A stretch of DNA of 64,000 nucleotides from Subsaximicrobium wynnwilliamsii (GTDB lineage: Bacteria; Bacteroidota; Bacteroidia; Flavobacteriales; Flavobacteriaceae), in contig NZ_VORM01000001.1 in the NCBI RefSeq assembly GCF_007997225.1, positions 1 to 64,000 of the forward strand, given 5' to 3'. A program made the translations under genes and the position numbers. Under the pieces are notes generated by a model, which was given only the letters and a program-made list of their open reading frames with translations, was not told the DNA's origin and made no database searches. Below, one piece after another: positions 46,670-54,873 of this stretch. Position 1 is the stretch's first letter. Each line of letters opens with the position of its first letter.

Positions 46670-48022
46670 TTATATAGTTCTATCTGCATCAAATTGCTCA
46701 AAATAATCGGCGACCTTTCGCACGAAACTTCCGCCTAAAAACCCATCGACAACGCGGTGGTCAAAGGATAAGGATAAATACATCATGCTGCGAATCGCGA
46801 TTTCGTCGCCTTTTTCGGTCTCGATGACTTCGGGGCGTTTTTTAATGATGCCCAAGGCTAAAATAGCGACTTCAGGTTGGTTGATGATTGGTGTACCCAT
46901 CACACTTCCGAAGGTGCCCACGTTGGAGATGGTAAACGTACTTCCTTTCACATCGTCGCCAGTCAACTTATTTTCTCTGGCTTTGCCTGCCATTTCATTC
47001 ACGTTTTCCGCCAAGGTTTTTAGGTCTTTTTGGTCGGCATTTTTTACGACCGGCACAATTAAATTGCCACTGGGTAATGCGGTTGCCATACCGATATTGA
47101 TATCCTCTTTCACGATAATGTTAGCGCCATCTACCGAGGCATTTATATTCGGAAAATCCTTAATCGCTTTTGCCACCGCTTCCACAAATAGCGGCGTAAA
47201 AGTAAGTCGCTCGCCATATTTCTCTTGAAACGCTTTTTTGTTGGCATTCCGCCAGTTGACCATATTAGTCAAATCGGCTTCCACATAAGCAGTAACGTGA
47301 GGCGAGGTGTGGGTTGAATACACCATGTGGTCTGCAATCATCTGGCGCATGCGGTCCATTTTGATGATTTTCCCTTTGCCTTTATCGAAAGTCAGTTGCG
47401 GTATGCGATACGCAGTTGGGTCTTGTGGCGCCGCAAGTTGCGCAAATTTGTTGGGTCTGCCATCCTCGATATAATTGAACACATCGCTTTTTCGCAGTCG
47501 CCCATCATGACCCGTTGCAGGGATTCTTGCCAATTCCTCAAAACTAATGTGCTGTTCTTTGGCGATGGATTGAATGAGTGGTGAGAAGAAGGTGTTTGAA
47601 TTCGAAATTGAAGTTGAAGTTGAAGTTGAACTTGAAGTTGAAGTTGAACTTGAAGATGACTTTGAAGATGACTTTGGTGTATCAATCTTTTCCTTTTCTT
47701 GATGAGATTCTTTCTCTTTGTTTGAAAAAGATTCTGATTTCGATTTCGATTTCCCCTCATCGGAAACTTCCAAAATAGCCAGTACCTCTCCCACGGGCAC
47801 CACATCCTTAGCTTTATGAACAATTTCTTTTAAGGTTCCTGAAACTGGCGCAGGCACTTCGTTATCCACCTTATCGGTAGCAACCTCCAAAATGATATCG
47901 CCTTCTTCAAAGGTGTCGCCTTCGTTGACGAGCCAATTGATGATCGTGCCTTCAGTGATGCTCTCGCCCATTTTCGGCATCTTTAATTCTTGCGTATTTG
48001 GAATTCCCTTTTCTTTACTCAT
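46670..48022 (-). CDS. Dihydrolipoamide acyltransferase (E2)
   Basis: A 450-residue E2. It has a lipoyl domain (about 12-88) with the lipoylated Lys51 in EVATDKVDNEVPAP, then a Ser/Thr/Lys-rich linker (about 92-145), a peripheral-subunit-binding domain (about 148-185, PLIQSIAKEQHISFEELARIPATG), and the catalytic domain with SFDHRVVDGFLGGSFV. The linker is coded by hexameric TTCAAC/TTCAAG tandem repeats (about 47598-47680) like the arm repeats of the paa cassettes. It lies between paaY and the E1 gene. Acyl specificity is uncertain; branched-chain 2-oxoacids are likely. Confidence 0.93.
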   Translation of the reverse strand: MSKEKGIPNTQELKMPKMGESITEGTIINWLVNEGDTFEEGDIILEVATDKVDNEVPAPVSGTLKEIVHKAKDVVPVGEVLAILEVSDEGKSKSKSESFSNKEKESHQEKEKIDTPKSSSKSSSSSTSTSSSTSTSTSISNSNTFFSPLIQSIAKEQHISFEELARIPATGHDGRLRKSDVFNYIEDGRPNKFAQLAAPQDPTAYRIPQLTFDKGKGKIIKMDRMRQMIADHMVYSTHTSPHVTAYVEADLTNMVNWRNANKKAFQEKYGERLTFTPLFVEAVAKAIKDFPNINASVDGANIIVKEDINIGMATALPSGNLIVPVVKNADQKDLKTLAENVNEMAGKARENKLTGDDVKGSTFTISNVGTFGSVMGTPIINQPEVAILALGIIKKRPEVIETEKGDEIAIRSMMYLSLSFDHRVVDGFLGGSFVRKVADYFEQFDADRTI

Positions 48023-48037
48023 GTATTTTGTTTTCTC

Positions 48038-48070
48038 AGACCTAACAGGTTTTCAAAACCTGTGAGGTCT
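48038..48070. repeat. 33-bp extragenic palindrome
   Basis: AGACCTAACAGGTTTT, one base, AAAACCTGTGAGGTCT: 15 of 16 arm positions pair. It fills most of the 61-bp spacer between paaY and the E2 gene. No T-run follows, so it is more likely a dispersed palindrome or processing site than a terminator. Confidence 0.65.
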
Positions 48071-48083
48071 ATTTTCAACGTTT

Positions 48084-48680
48084 CTATTTTTTCATAAAAT
48101 CACGAAGCGTTTTATATACATCTTCCTGAAGTTTCCTGTTTTCTGGAACCGTTCTCAAAGGCTGCACTTCTCTTAAACTCTCGTGGCAATCGGTTGGCAA
48201 TTGTTGATACAATTGCGTGCCCTTGGTTTTCCAAGCAATCATGTCATCACTCACTTGTTTAATCACTTTGGCGGGGTTCCCAACGACCAGGCTCCTCTTA
48301 GGGATTTTGGTTTCGGCCTTGACAAAAGACATCGCGCCTATGATACTTTCGTCGCCAATTTCGGCATCATCCATGATGACGGAATTCATCCCAATCAAGC
48401 AATTTCTGCCCAAGTTTGCACCATGAATTATTGCACCATGACCTACATGCGCGCTTTCTTTCAAGGTTATCGACTTCCCAGGAAACATGTGCACCGTACA
48501 ATTTTCCTGCACGTTGACGCCATCTTCCAAAATAATCTGCCCCCAATCGCCACGTATCGCCGCTCCTGGACCGATGTAACAGTTTTTGCCAATAATCACA
48601 TTTCCCGTTACCGCAGCGAGTGGATGCACGAAACTGGATTCGTGGATGACTGGGATGAAATCTTTAAATGAATAAATCAT
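48084..48680 (-). CDS. paaY: PaaY-type hexapeptide-repeat protein
   Basis: A 198-residue left-handed beta-helix protein of the gamma-carbonic-anhydrase-like group. Hexapeptide repeats run through residues about 10-135 (AVTGNVIIGKNCYIGPGAAIRGDWG, VGHGAIIHGANLG). The tail QLPTDCHESLREVQPLRTVPENR is characteristic of PaaY, a thioesterase that releases dead-end CoA adducts in the phenylacetate pathway. Its place in the paa cluster supports this. The inverted-repeat cassette of the first four-helix-bundle gene begins about 8 bp upstream of its start codon. Confidence 0.9.
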   Translation of the reverse strand: MIYSFKDFIPVIHESSFVHPLAAVTGNVIIGKNCYIGPGAAIRGDWGQIILEDGVNVQENCTVHMFPGKSITLKESAHVGHGAIIHGANLGRNCLIGMNSVIMDDAEIGDESIIGAMSFVKAETKIPKRSLVVGNPAKVIKQVSDDMIAWKTKGTQLYQQLPTDCHESLREVQPLRTVPENRKLQEDVYKTLRDFMKK

Positions 48681-48687
48681 GTTCTAA

Positions 48688-49160
48688 GCTTTGAGTTGTG
48701 AGTTGTGAGCTATGAGTTTCAACATCTTCAAGATGTTAATTTCTTTCTTAATGAAGAAATCATCTTTCCGATTTCAGTAAGTAATTCTCGATTTGCTTCA
48801 AACTCTTCCATAGTAATATACTTTCTTAGATACGCTTTGGTATTCCAAGTGACACATTCGTGACTGCTATCCCACGCCATTTTCAAATATCTATTAAAGT
48901 TAGGATCAGTACTCGCTGAACCTTCAGAAATATTGGCTGGAATTGCGTCTGCTGCTCGGCTAAACTGGGAAGATAAGCGGAACATTTCATCTTTCGGAAA
49001 AGTCTTTACTAACTTGTCAATTTGCTCCCCAAATACAATTGCCTTTTGATAAACAATCAAATTTTCAAAACTAAAATGATACTTACTTTCGAATTGCATA
49101 TAGTTTCATTCTAAATTATAAGGTTATCTACTCATGGCTAAAAGCTCATTACTCACAGCT
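48688..49160. repeat. Cassette A: inverted short-repeat arms around a four-helix-bundle ORF
   Basis: Left arm 48688-48719 (units like GAGTTGTGA) and right arm 49129-49160 are inverted relative to each other; aligning the left arm with the reverse complement of the right gives about 24 matches in 33. The right arm ends inside the stop codon of the paaF-like gene and the left arm lies about 8 bp before the paaY start, so the cassette fills the spacer. AACATCTT-C-AAGATGTT (48721-48737) is a further perfect palindrome overlapping the ORF's stop codon. Confidence 0.7.
48728..49099 (-). CDS. Four-helix-bundle protein (S23/IVP family), copy A
   Basis: A 123-residue helical protein of the TIGR02436 four-helix-bundle family, first known from intervening sequences in 23S rRNA genes. 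Diagnostic blocks are FENLIVYQKAIVFGEQIDKLVKTFP, SSQFSRAADAIPANISEGSAS and LLTEIGKMISSLRKKL. Relatives include RNA-binding Avd proteins of diversity-generating elements, but no reverse transcriptase is here. It is one of four such genes in paa spacers; A and B (56653-57033) form one subgroup. Function in an mRNA setting is unknown. Confidence 0.88.
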   Translation of the reverse strand: MQFESKYHFSFENLIVYQKAIVFGEQIDKLVKTFPKDEMFRLSSQFSRAADAIPANISEGSASTDPNFNRYLKMAWDSSHECVTWNTKAYLRKYITMEEFEANRELLTEIGKMISSLRKKLTS

Positions 49161-49911
49161 ATTTATACGTTTTCAACTTCTCCTTCGTAAAGGCACTTAA
49201 TACCAATCTTCCGCTGGTTTCTGCGCGTTCGGCCAATAAATCGTCCCAATTATCAGTACCTGTCCAGAATACTTTTTTCATTTCTATCATGGCTTCAGGA
49301 TTGTAAGTACATAAATGCTCGGCGGTTGCTTTTACGGCCTCATCCAAAGCTTCTGTGCTATCGTAAACCTGAGTGAACAACCCTTTTTGCTTCGCCCATT
49401 CTGGCTCATAAAAACTGTTGGCATCAATGGCGATTTGCGACATGGCGCTTAAGCCTATTTTGCGTTCGATGACTGGACCAACTACAAATGGGCCAATGCC
49501 CAAATTCAATTCACTTAACTTAATGGCTGAAAATTTAGTCGCCATGCAATAATCGGTTGAAGCTGCCAATCCAACACCTCCTCCAACAGTCTTGCCCTGG
49601 ATGCGCCCAATGATAAATTTCGGACATTTACGCATCGCGTTAATGACGTTCGCAAAGCCTGAGAAAAACTCCTTTCCGGTCTCGGCGTCGTTGATGTTGA
49701 TGAGTTCCTTAAAACTTGCACCAGCACAGAATGTCCTGTCGCCGCCACTTTTCAGGACGATGACTTTAATATCGTCATTCTCGCCTGCTTCGGTTATGGT
49801 TTTAGCCAATTTTGCCAATATATCTCCAGGTAAGGAATTGTGCGCTGGATGGAAAAATTCGATGTAGGCTACTTCACTTTCTATATTTTGTTTTACGTAT
49901 GGTTTGGTCAT
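49159..49911 (-). CDS. paaF: Enoyl-CoA hydratase/isomerase family protein, PaaF-like
   Basis: A 250-residue crotonase-fold enzyme. The oxyanion-hole blocks are DRTFCAGASFKELIN and GRIQGKTVGGGVGLAASTDYCMA. It most likely hydrates 2,3-dehydroadipyl-CoA in the lower phenylacetate pathway. I start it at the ATG at 49911 (MTKPYVKQNIE), since the eight residues upstream (MRNDKRKN) lie in the repeat-rich spacer next to the GIY-YIG cassette. Its stop codon touches the right arm of cassette A. Residues beyond the fold do not distinguish it from other hydratases; context decides the name. Confidence 0.82.
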   Translation of the reverse strand: MTKPYVKQNIESEVAYIEFFHPAHNSLPGDILAKLAKTITEAGENDDIKVIVLKSGGDRTFCAGASFKELININDAETGKEFFSGFANVINAMRKCPKFIIGRIQGKTVGGGVGLAASTDYCMATKFSAIKLSELNLGIGPFVVGPVIERKIGLSAMSQIAIDANSFYEPEWAKQKGLFTQVYDSTEALDEAVKATAEHLCTYNPEAMIEMKKVFWTGTDNWDDLLAERAETSGRLVLSAFTKEKLKTYK

Positions 49912-49920
49912 GTTCTTTCT

Positions 49921-50367
49921 TTTGTCATTGCGCACTTGTTGCGCATTCGTATTAATCGTTATTCTTATTGTATTCTGAAAAACCCCAATTTGCGCTCAGG
50001 TCTTTCCATTCATGATTCATTTCTGTAATTATATTGATCTTCCATTGTCGTTTCCACTTTTTAATGGTTTTTTCTCTTCGAATGGCAACTCTAATATCTA
50101 TGTGTTCTTCGAAGTAAACTAACTTTTTTATATTGTAATAACCCACGTGGGTCATGAGTAGCTGTTTTGTGTTCACTCATGCGTCTTTCAATATTGTTGG
50201 TTACCCCAACATAGAAAATATGATTTCTTTCATGGGTTAAAATGTAAGTGTAATATTTTTTCGACATTTCTCTGATATTTTAAGAAACCATGATTTGTGT
50301 ATTCGTAATCAATCAAACGAATGCGCAATAAATGCGCATTGACTTATGAATGCTGCGCATTGACAAT
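49921..50367. repeat. Cassette E: inverted repeats around a GIY-YIG ORF
   Basis: TTGTCATTGCGCA (49922-49934) matches the reverse complement of 50354-50366 in 12 of 13 positions, and TTGCGCATTCGT (49939-49950) matches the reverse complement of 50317-50328 perfectly. The right arm has an extra internal TGCGCATT unit. The right arm reaches the stop codon of paaZ and the left arm lies 10 bp before the paaF-like start, so again the cassette fills a paa spacer. Confidence 0.72.
49952..50267 (-). pseudogene. GIY-YIG nuclease gene, frameshifted
   Basis: From the ATG at 50267 one frame reads MSKKYYTYILTHERNHIFYV then GVTNNIERRMSEHK, the start of a small GIY-YIG nuclease (UvrC-like/YhbQ type). The continuation GYYNIKKLVYFEEHIDIR...KTIKKWKRQWK...HEWKDL is in another frame and ends at 49952. 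A single-base indel near 50120 breaks the gene. The catalytic motif is KYYTYI...FYVGVTN with Arg in ERRMSEH. The protein would be about 100 residues if intact. It is flanked by inverted repeats like the four-helix-bundle ORFs. A sequencing error cannot be excluded. Confidence 0.75.
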
Positions 50368-52868
50368 CATAATAGCCCAAATTGTTCAAAGTGGTGCGAT
50401 AGGTGCTTTCTTTCAAGTAAATAAGATTCATAGCGATTCAATTCCCCAAAAACCAGATTTTTTAATTTGGCGTCGGGATTTTCTTTAAAAAACTCTAAAT
50501 ACTTTTCGCGTTGTGCCTTGAATTTATCTATAGCTGTTTGCAAATCGGGATACTTTAAATCCTCTAGTTTGTCTTTTTCCAACAGCGGGAAATTGGTGCC
50601 CTTCGGAAACTTCTCGTAATTATATAAGCTGTGATGCACTTTCTCCAAATACTTTTCGGGCGTCGCCACTTCAAAATCCTGAATCTCGCCGGAAGCAATC
50701 TTATAAGTGAATTCCAAATGCTCTATCATGTGCTGCGGCGTCATGATGCCCCATTTTGGTTTGGTGTCTTGGAAAAGATTATCAAGACATTCCTCTATTT
50801 TTTCCGAAGTCAACTCTACAAAAATTTCCTGTTTTTTCTGAACCATGGTCAATACGGTGGCAAAGGCAACTTTCTCGTCGGTAAGTGCATCAAAAACCTC
50901 AACGTACCATTTTACGATGCCGCTAGGGTGCTCGGCGGAAGCGACATCTCTGTCCACTTTTTGCTTGCAGGTCAATCTTACATAAACTGTATCGTTATGG
51001 TACAAGGGACGCAGAAATCGGCATTCTTCGAGACCATAATTGGCAGCGACAGGGCCTTTATTGGGATACACAAACAATCCTGCTGCTGCAGAAATAATAA
51101 AATAACCATGTGCCGTTCTATGTTCAAAAATACTTCCGTCGAGAGATGTGATATCGGTATGCGCATAAAAATGGTCCCACGTGAGATTCGCAAAATTGAT
51201 GATATCGGTATCGGTAAAGGTTCGGTTATGTGTTTTTAGCGACATTCCAGGCTCAATATCTTCCCAATGGTATTTGAACGGATGCTGTTCAGCTTCCTTA
51301 TATTTTGAATTTTGCTGATAAATACCAGTGATTTCGGTAATTGTGCTTGGCGAACCTTGAATGGCGGTGCGCTGCAAATAATGTTTTATACCTCTCATGC
51401 CACCCATTTCCTCGCCACCTCCAGCGCGCCCCGGACCTCCGTGCACCAAATAGGGCAATGGCGAACCATGACCTGTGCTTTCCTTGGCGCTTTCGCGGTT
51501 GAGTACTAAAATCCTTCCGTGGTGGCTGGCAGCATTAATCACATAATCTTTGGCGATTTTATCATCATTTGTAGCGATGGAAGACACTAAAGAGCCTTTC
51601 CCCATCTGTGCCAACTGAATGGCTTCGTCTAAATTTTTATAAGGCATAATCGTACTCACTGGACCAAAAGCCTCTCGCTCATGAATAATGCTATTCTGAA
51701 ACGGATGGTCTGCCCTGAGTAAAATAGGACTAATAAACGCGCCTTTTTTGGCATCGGCACCTATGGTTTCAATCGTATCCAAATCCCCATAAACGATTTG
51801 AGCTTCCTTAGCCAAATCGGCAACCGAATCCCGAACCGCCTGCACTTGCTGTTGACTTACCAAAGACCCCATGCGCACTTCTTTCAATCTAGGGTCGCCA
51901 ATGGTCACTTTATCCAAGGCTTTACCGAGTGAAATTTGTACGTCTTCAACCAAATGTTCCGGAACAATGACACGACGAATGGCCGTACATTTTTGTCCGC
52001 ACTTTGAGGTCATTTCATTTCTAACTTCCTTGATAAACAAGTCGAATTCTGGTGTTCCTGGCACCGCATCTTCGCCTAAAACAGAAGCGTTCAATGAATC
52101 TGCTTCCATGGTAAAAGGCACCGATTCCTGAATCAATCGAGGGTGTGCCTTTAACAAACGTCCCGTTTTTGCAGAACCCGTAAAGGTTACGACATCTTGG
52201 GATTCAACGGTGTCCAAAATATTTTTAACCGTCCCGTTGATGATTTGCAGAGCTCCTTCAGGTAAAATCCCAGAAGCGATGATGCTTCGCGCAACAGCTT
52301 CTGCCAAATACGAAGAAGAAGGTGCCGGCAAGACCACTGCTGGTACGCCCGCCATCCAATTGACAGCGCATTTCTCCAACATGCCCCAAACTGGAAAATT
52401 GAAGGCATTGATATGAACCGCCACGCCTTTTTTAGGCACCATGATGTGGTGCGCCATAAAGCGTCCACCGCGGGATAAATCTATGGGTTCGCCTTCAACG
52501 TGATAGGCTTGATTGGGAAATAGTTTTCTTAGGGAAGCATTGGCGAATAAGTTACCGAAGCCCCCTTCAATATCAACCCAGCTGTCTTTGCGCGTGGCGC
52601 CTGTTCTATAGCTTAATTCGTAGAATTCTTCCTTGCGCTTGGTTAAATAAAAAGCCAGGCTTTTGAGCATATTACCACGCTCCTGAAAGGTCATTTTACG
52701 AAGTTTCTCGCCACCTTTTGTTCTTCCGTAGTTAAGGATTTCTGGGATATCAAGACCTTCAATGGCGATACTAGTGAACGCTTCGCCCGTGATGGCATCG
52801 TGTATTGGTGTGCCTTCTTCAGTTCCTGTGGTCCAGTTGCCTTGTATGTAGTGTTGTATTTTATTCAT
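50367..52868 (-). CDS. paaZ: PaaZ oxepin-CoA hydrolase / aldehyde dehydrogenase with extra C-terminal domain
   Basis: An 833-residue bifunctional ring-opening enzyme. Residues 1 to about 520 are an aldehyde dehydrogenase domain (catalytic Cys in MTSKCGQKCTAIRR, Glu in FTMEADSLNASVLG). Residues about 535-685 are a MaoC-like hydratase domain (DHFYAHTDITSLDGSIFEHRTAHGYFIISAAAGLF) that hydrolyses oxepin-CoA. About 145 further residues, absent from the roughly 680-residue enterobacterial enzyme, look like a DinB/DUF1569-type helical domain (WGIMTPQHMIEHLEFTYKIASGE, ERKHLSHHFEQFGLL). It lies between the GIY-YIG cassette and the toxin-antitoxin pair. Confidence 0.93.
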   Translation of the reverse strand: MNKIQHYIQGNWTTGTEEGTPIHDAITGEAFTSIAIEGLDIPEILNYGRTKGGEKLRKMTFQERGNMLKSLAFYLTKRKEEFYELSYRTGATRKDSWVDIEGGFGNLFANASLRKLFPNQAYHVEGEPIDLSRGGRFMAHHIMVPKKGVAVHINAFNFPVWGMLEKCAVNWMAGVPAVVLPAPSSSYLAEAVARSIIASGILPEGALQIINGTVKNILDTVESQDVVTFTGSAKTGRLLKAHPRLIQESVPFTMEADSLNASVLGEDAVPGTPEFDLFIKEVRNEMTSKCGQKCTAIRRVIVPEHLVEDVQISLGKALDKVTIGDPRLKEVRMGSLVSQQQVQAVRDSVADLAKEAQIVYGDLDTIETIGADAKKGAFISPILLRADHPFQNSIIHEREAFGPVSTIMPYKNLDEAIQLAQMGKGSLVSSIATNDDKIAKDYVINAASHHGRILVLNRESAKESTGHGSPLPYLVHGGPGRAGGGEEMGGMRGIKHYLQRTAIQGSPSTITEITGIYQQNSKYKEAEQHPFKYHWEDIEPGMSLKTHNRTFTDTDIINFANLTWDHFYAHTDITSLDGSIFEHRTAHGYFIISAAAGLFVYPNKGPVAANYGLEECRFLRPLYHNDTVYVRLTCKQKVDRDVASAEHPSGIVKWYVEVFDALTDEKVAFATVLTMVQKKQEIFVELTSEKIEECLDNLFQDTKPKWGIMTPQHMIEHLEFTYKIASGEIQDFEVATPEKYLEKVHHSLYNYEKFPKGTNFPLLEKDKLEDLKYPDLQTAIDKFKAQREKYLEFFKENPDAKLKNLVFGELNRYESYLLERKHLSHHFEQFGLL

Positions 52869-53028
52869 TACTATCCTTATTCCTTTCCTAAGAAAGGTAA
52901 TTTGTTTATTCTTCTATTATGATCTATATAAAACCCTTATATTAAACGAACACTAAGAGCTCTATTTCATTATTTCTGTAAACCCTCAAACTGCAGGATT
53001 TAAAATCTTGCATGCATGACTCATGAAC

Positions 53029-53361
53029 TTAAAAAACCATTAAATCATTTATCGTTACAAAAACGGCATCCATTTCCTTTGAAGAAATTGAACCAATCTT
53101 TTTTTTAAATCGTTCTTTGGAGATTGACCTCAAATGGAATATCATGATTTCTGATTTCAGTTTTAATCCGTTCTCAGCGTCTGGCTCAAGTATAGGATTT
53201 CCTTCAAACTTATGTATCGATGAGGACAAGGGACAAACCCACACCACATCCAAGTTTTTATTTAAGTTGTTTCCGCTAACAATTACCGCTGGTCTATTCC
53301 CTGCCTGCTCACTTCCTTGAACAGGGTCAAAATAGACGTTCCAAATTTCTCTTTGCCTCAT
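53029..53361 (-). CDS. MazF/PemK-type toxin endoribonuclease
   Basis: A 110-residue toxin of the MazF/PemK family, usually a sequence-specific mRNA interferase. It starts MRQREIWNVYFDPVQGSEQAGNRPAVIVSGN, the typical GxEqxxxRPavVvs block, and has VVWVCPLSSSI and LKSEIMIFHLRSISKERF. Its start overlaps the antitoxin stop by 4 bp, the normal antitoxin-first order. It lies between paaZ and the thiolase on the same strand, an unusual place for a stress module. Confidence 0.9.
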   Translation of the reverse strand: MRQREIWNVYFDPVQGSEQAGNRPAVIVSGNNLNKNLDVVWVCPLSSSIHKFEGNPILEPDAENGLKLKSEIMIFHLRSISKERFKKKIGSISSKEMDAVFVTINDLMVF

Positions 53362-53603
53362 TCTGTATCATGTTTCTGAAGCATTTCGAAATAATCTGCC
53401 ATGCCTTCTTCCGCCATTGCCATGACATCCTTATCCTCTGAAGCGCGTCGAAAAGATTTCGCATATCGCGCTTTTTTCAATTCCTGTAAATACATGGTTA
53501 AGGCTTTCTCAATAAGCTTGTTTTTCGGAATATGAAGGTTTTTGGCTTCGTTGGCCAATTTTTCCAAAAGGTCGTCTGGTAAAGAAGATGTGAATGTTGC
53601 CAT
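53358..53603 (-). CDS. Ribbon-helix-helix antitoxin
   Basis: An 81-residue protein with an N-terminal ribbon-helix-helix (MATFTSSLPDDLLEKLANEAKNLHIPKNKLIEKAL) and an acidic C-terminal tail (DKDVMAMAEEGMADYFEMLQKHD) that would block the toxin. Being upstream and overlapping the MazF-like gene by 4 bp makes the pair convincing. It probably represses its own promoter; the spacer upstream (53604-53661) is AT-rich with TATATTTATATTTTG-like sequence. Confidence 0.88.
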   Translation of the reverse strand: MATFTSSLPDDLLEKLANEAKNLHIPKNKLIEKALTMYLQELKKARYAKSFRRASEDKDVMAMAEEGMADYFEMLQKHDTE

Positions 53604-53661
53604 TTTATATTTATATTTTGTAAATATAATTCATATTTACAAATCGGAAAAATGCAAGATG

Positions 53662-54873
53662 TTAAAAATTAGCGTTTTCAATCACGCAGGCATAGCCTTG
53701 CCCAACACCAATACACATGGTAACCAAAGCATATCGTTTGTTTTGCTCCTTCAATTCAATAGCTGCAGAATAGGTAAGTCGAGCACCTGTGACACCTAGC
53801 GGATGCCCAATTGCAATGGAGCCGCCATTGGGATTCAATCTTGGGTCGTCATCGGCAATGCCCCAAGCTCTGGTGCATGCCAAAGCTTGGGCAGCGAAGG
53901 CTTCATTCAATTCAATAACGTCCATATCGGCCATGGTCAAGCCTGCTTTTTTCAAGGCTTTATTTGAAGCTTCCACCGGTCCAATGCCCATAACTCGAGG
54001 TTCAACGCCCACTACTGCAGAGCTTACAATCCTTGCTAAAGGCGTAAGATTATATTTTTTTATAGCGGCTTCGGAAGCAATAATCGTTGCCGCCGCACCA
54101 TCGTTTAACCCCGAGGAATTTCCAGCAGTAACGCTCCCGTTTTCCTTTTTGAACGCCGGGCGCAATTTCCCTAAAATTTCTAGGGATGTTTTTGGTTTGA
54201 CAAATTCATCTTTAGAAAATTGTATCGGGTCCTTTTTGCGCTGCGGAATTTCGACCGTCATGATTTCTTTGGCCAATCTTCCGTTTTCTTGTGCTTTTGT
54301 AGCCTTCATCTGGCTCCAATAAGCAAATTTATCTTGGTCTTCACGTGAGATTTTGTACTTCTCGACTAGATTTTCAGCAGTGGTTCCCATACCGTCGGTA
54401 CCGTACATTTTTTCCATTTTCGGGTTGATAAAACGCCATCCGAAGGTAGAGTCGTACATCTTGGAATCGCCACCAAACCCTGTGGACGGTTTAGACATCA
54501 CGTAGGGACCGCGGGTCATATTCTCAACCCCGCCAGAAATAAACACGTCGCCATCGCCGGCCTTTATAGCTCGGTTGGCATGAATCATGGCCGATAAGCC
54601 AGAACTGCACAACCGGTTCACTGTTTCTCCAGGCACCGTAAACGGCAATCCTGCTAAAAGCGAGGCCATTCTTGCCACATTTCGATTGTCTTCGCCAGCC
54701 TGATTGGCACAGCCCATAATGACATCGTCATAGGCCTCTGGTGGAATGTTTGGGTTTCGTTTTACGATTTCGGCAATGACCAAGGCTGCTAAATCGTCTG
54801 TTCGCACTGTCGATAATGTGCCTTTGTAGTTTCCTATTGGTGTTCTAATTCCGTCTATGATGTATGCTTCCAT
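53662..54873 (-). CDS. paaJ: 3-oxoadipyl-CoA/acetyl-CoA thiolase
   Basis: A 403-residue thiolase, probably the beta-ketoadipyl-CoA thiolase that ends the phenylacetate pathway with succinyl-CoA and acetyl-CoA. The nucleophilic Cys lies in TVNRLCSSGLSAMIHANRAI, the His in GGSIAIGHPLGVTGARL, and the second Cys in VTMCIGVGQGYACVIE. I start it at the ATG at 54873 (MEAYIIDGIRTPIGNYKGTLS); the frame is open 23 codons further but those residues come from the tandem repeat upstream. A 144-bp tandem repeat begins right at this start codon. Confidence 0.92.
   Translation of the reverse strand: MEAYIIDGIRTPIGNYKGTLSTVRTDDLAALVIAEIVKRNPNIPPEAYDDVIMGCANQAGEDNRNVARMASLLAGLPFTVPGETVNRLCSSGLSAMIHANRAIKAGDGDVFISGGVENMTRGPYVMSKPSTGFGGDSKMYDSTFGWRFINPKMEKMYGTDGMGTTAENLVEKYKISREDQDKFAYWSQMKATKAQENGRLAKEIMTVEIPQRKKDPIQFSKDEFVKPKTSLEILGKLRPAFKKENGSVTAGNSSGLNDGAAATIIASEAAIKKYNLTPLARIVSSAVVGVEPRVMGIGPVEASNKALKKAGLTMADMDVIELNEAFAAQALACTRAWGIADDDPRLNPNGGSIAIGHPLGVTGARLTYSAAIELKEQNKRYALVTMCIGVGQGYACVIENANF

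Larger units (their letters stand above)
53005..53660. repeat. Cassette F: short inverted repeat around toxin-antitoxin pair
   Basis: ATCTTGCAT (53005-53013) is the perfect reverse complement of ATGCAAGAT (53652-53660); flanking T/A runs extend the match weakly. The right copy abuts the stop codon of the thiolase gene. This is a much shorter repeat than in the four-helix-bundle cassettes and may be chance. Confidence 0.35.
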
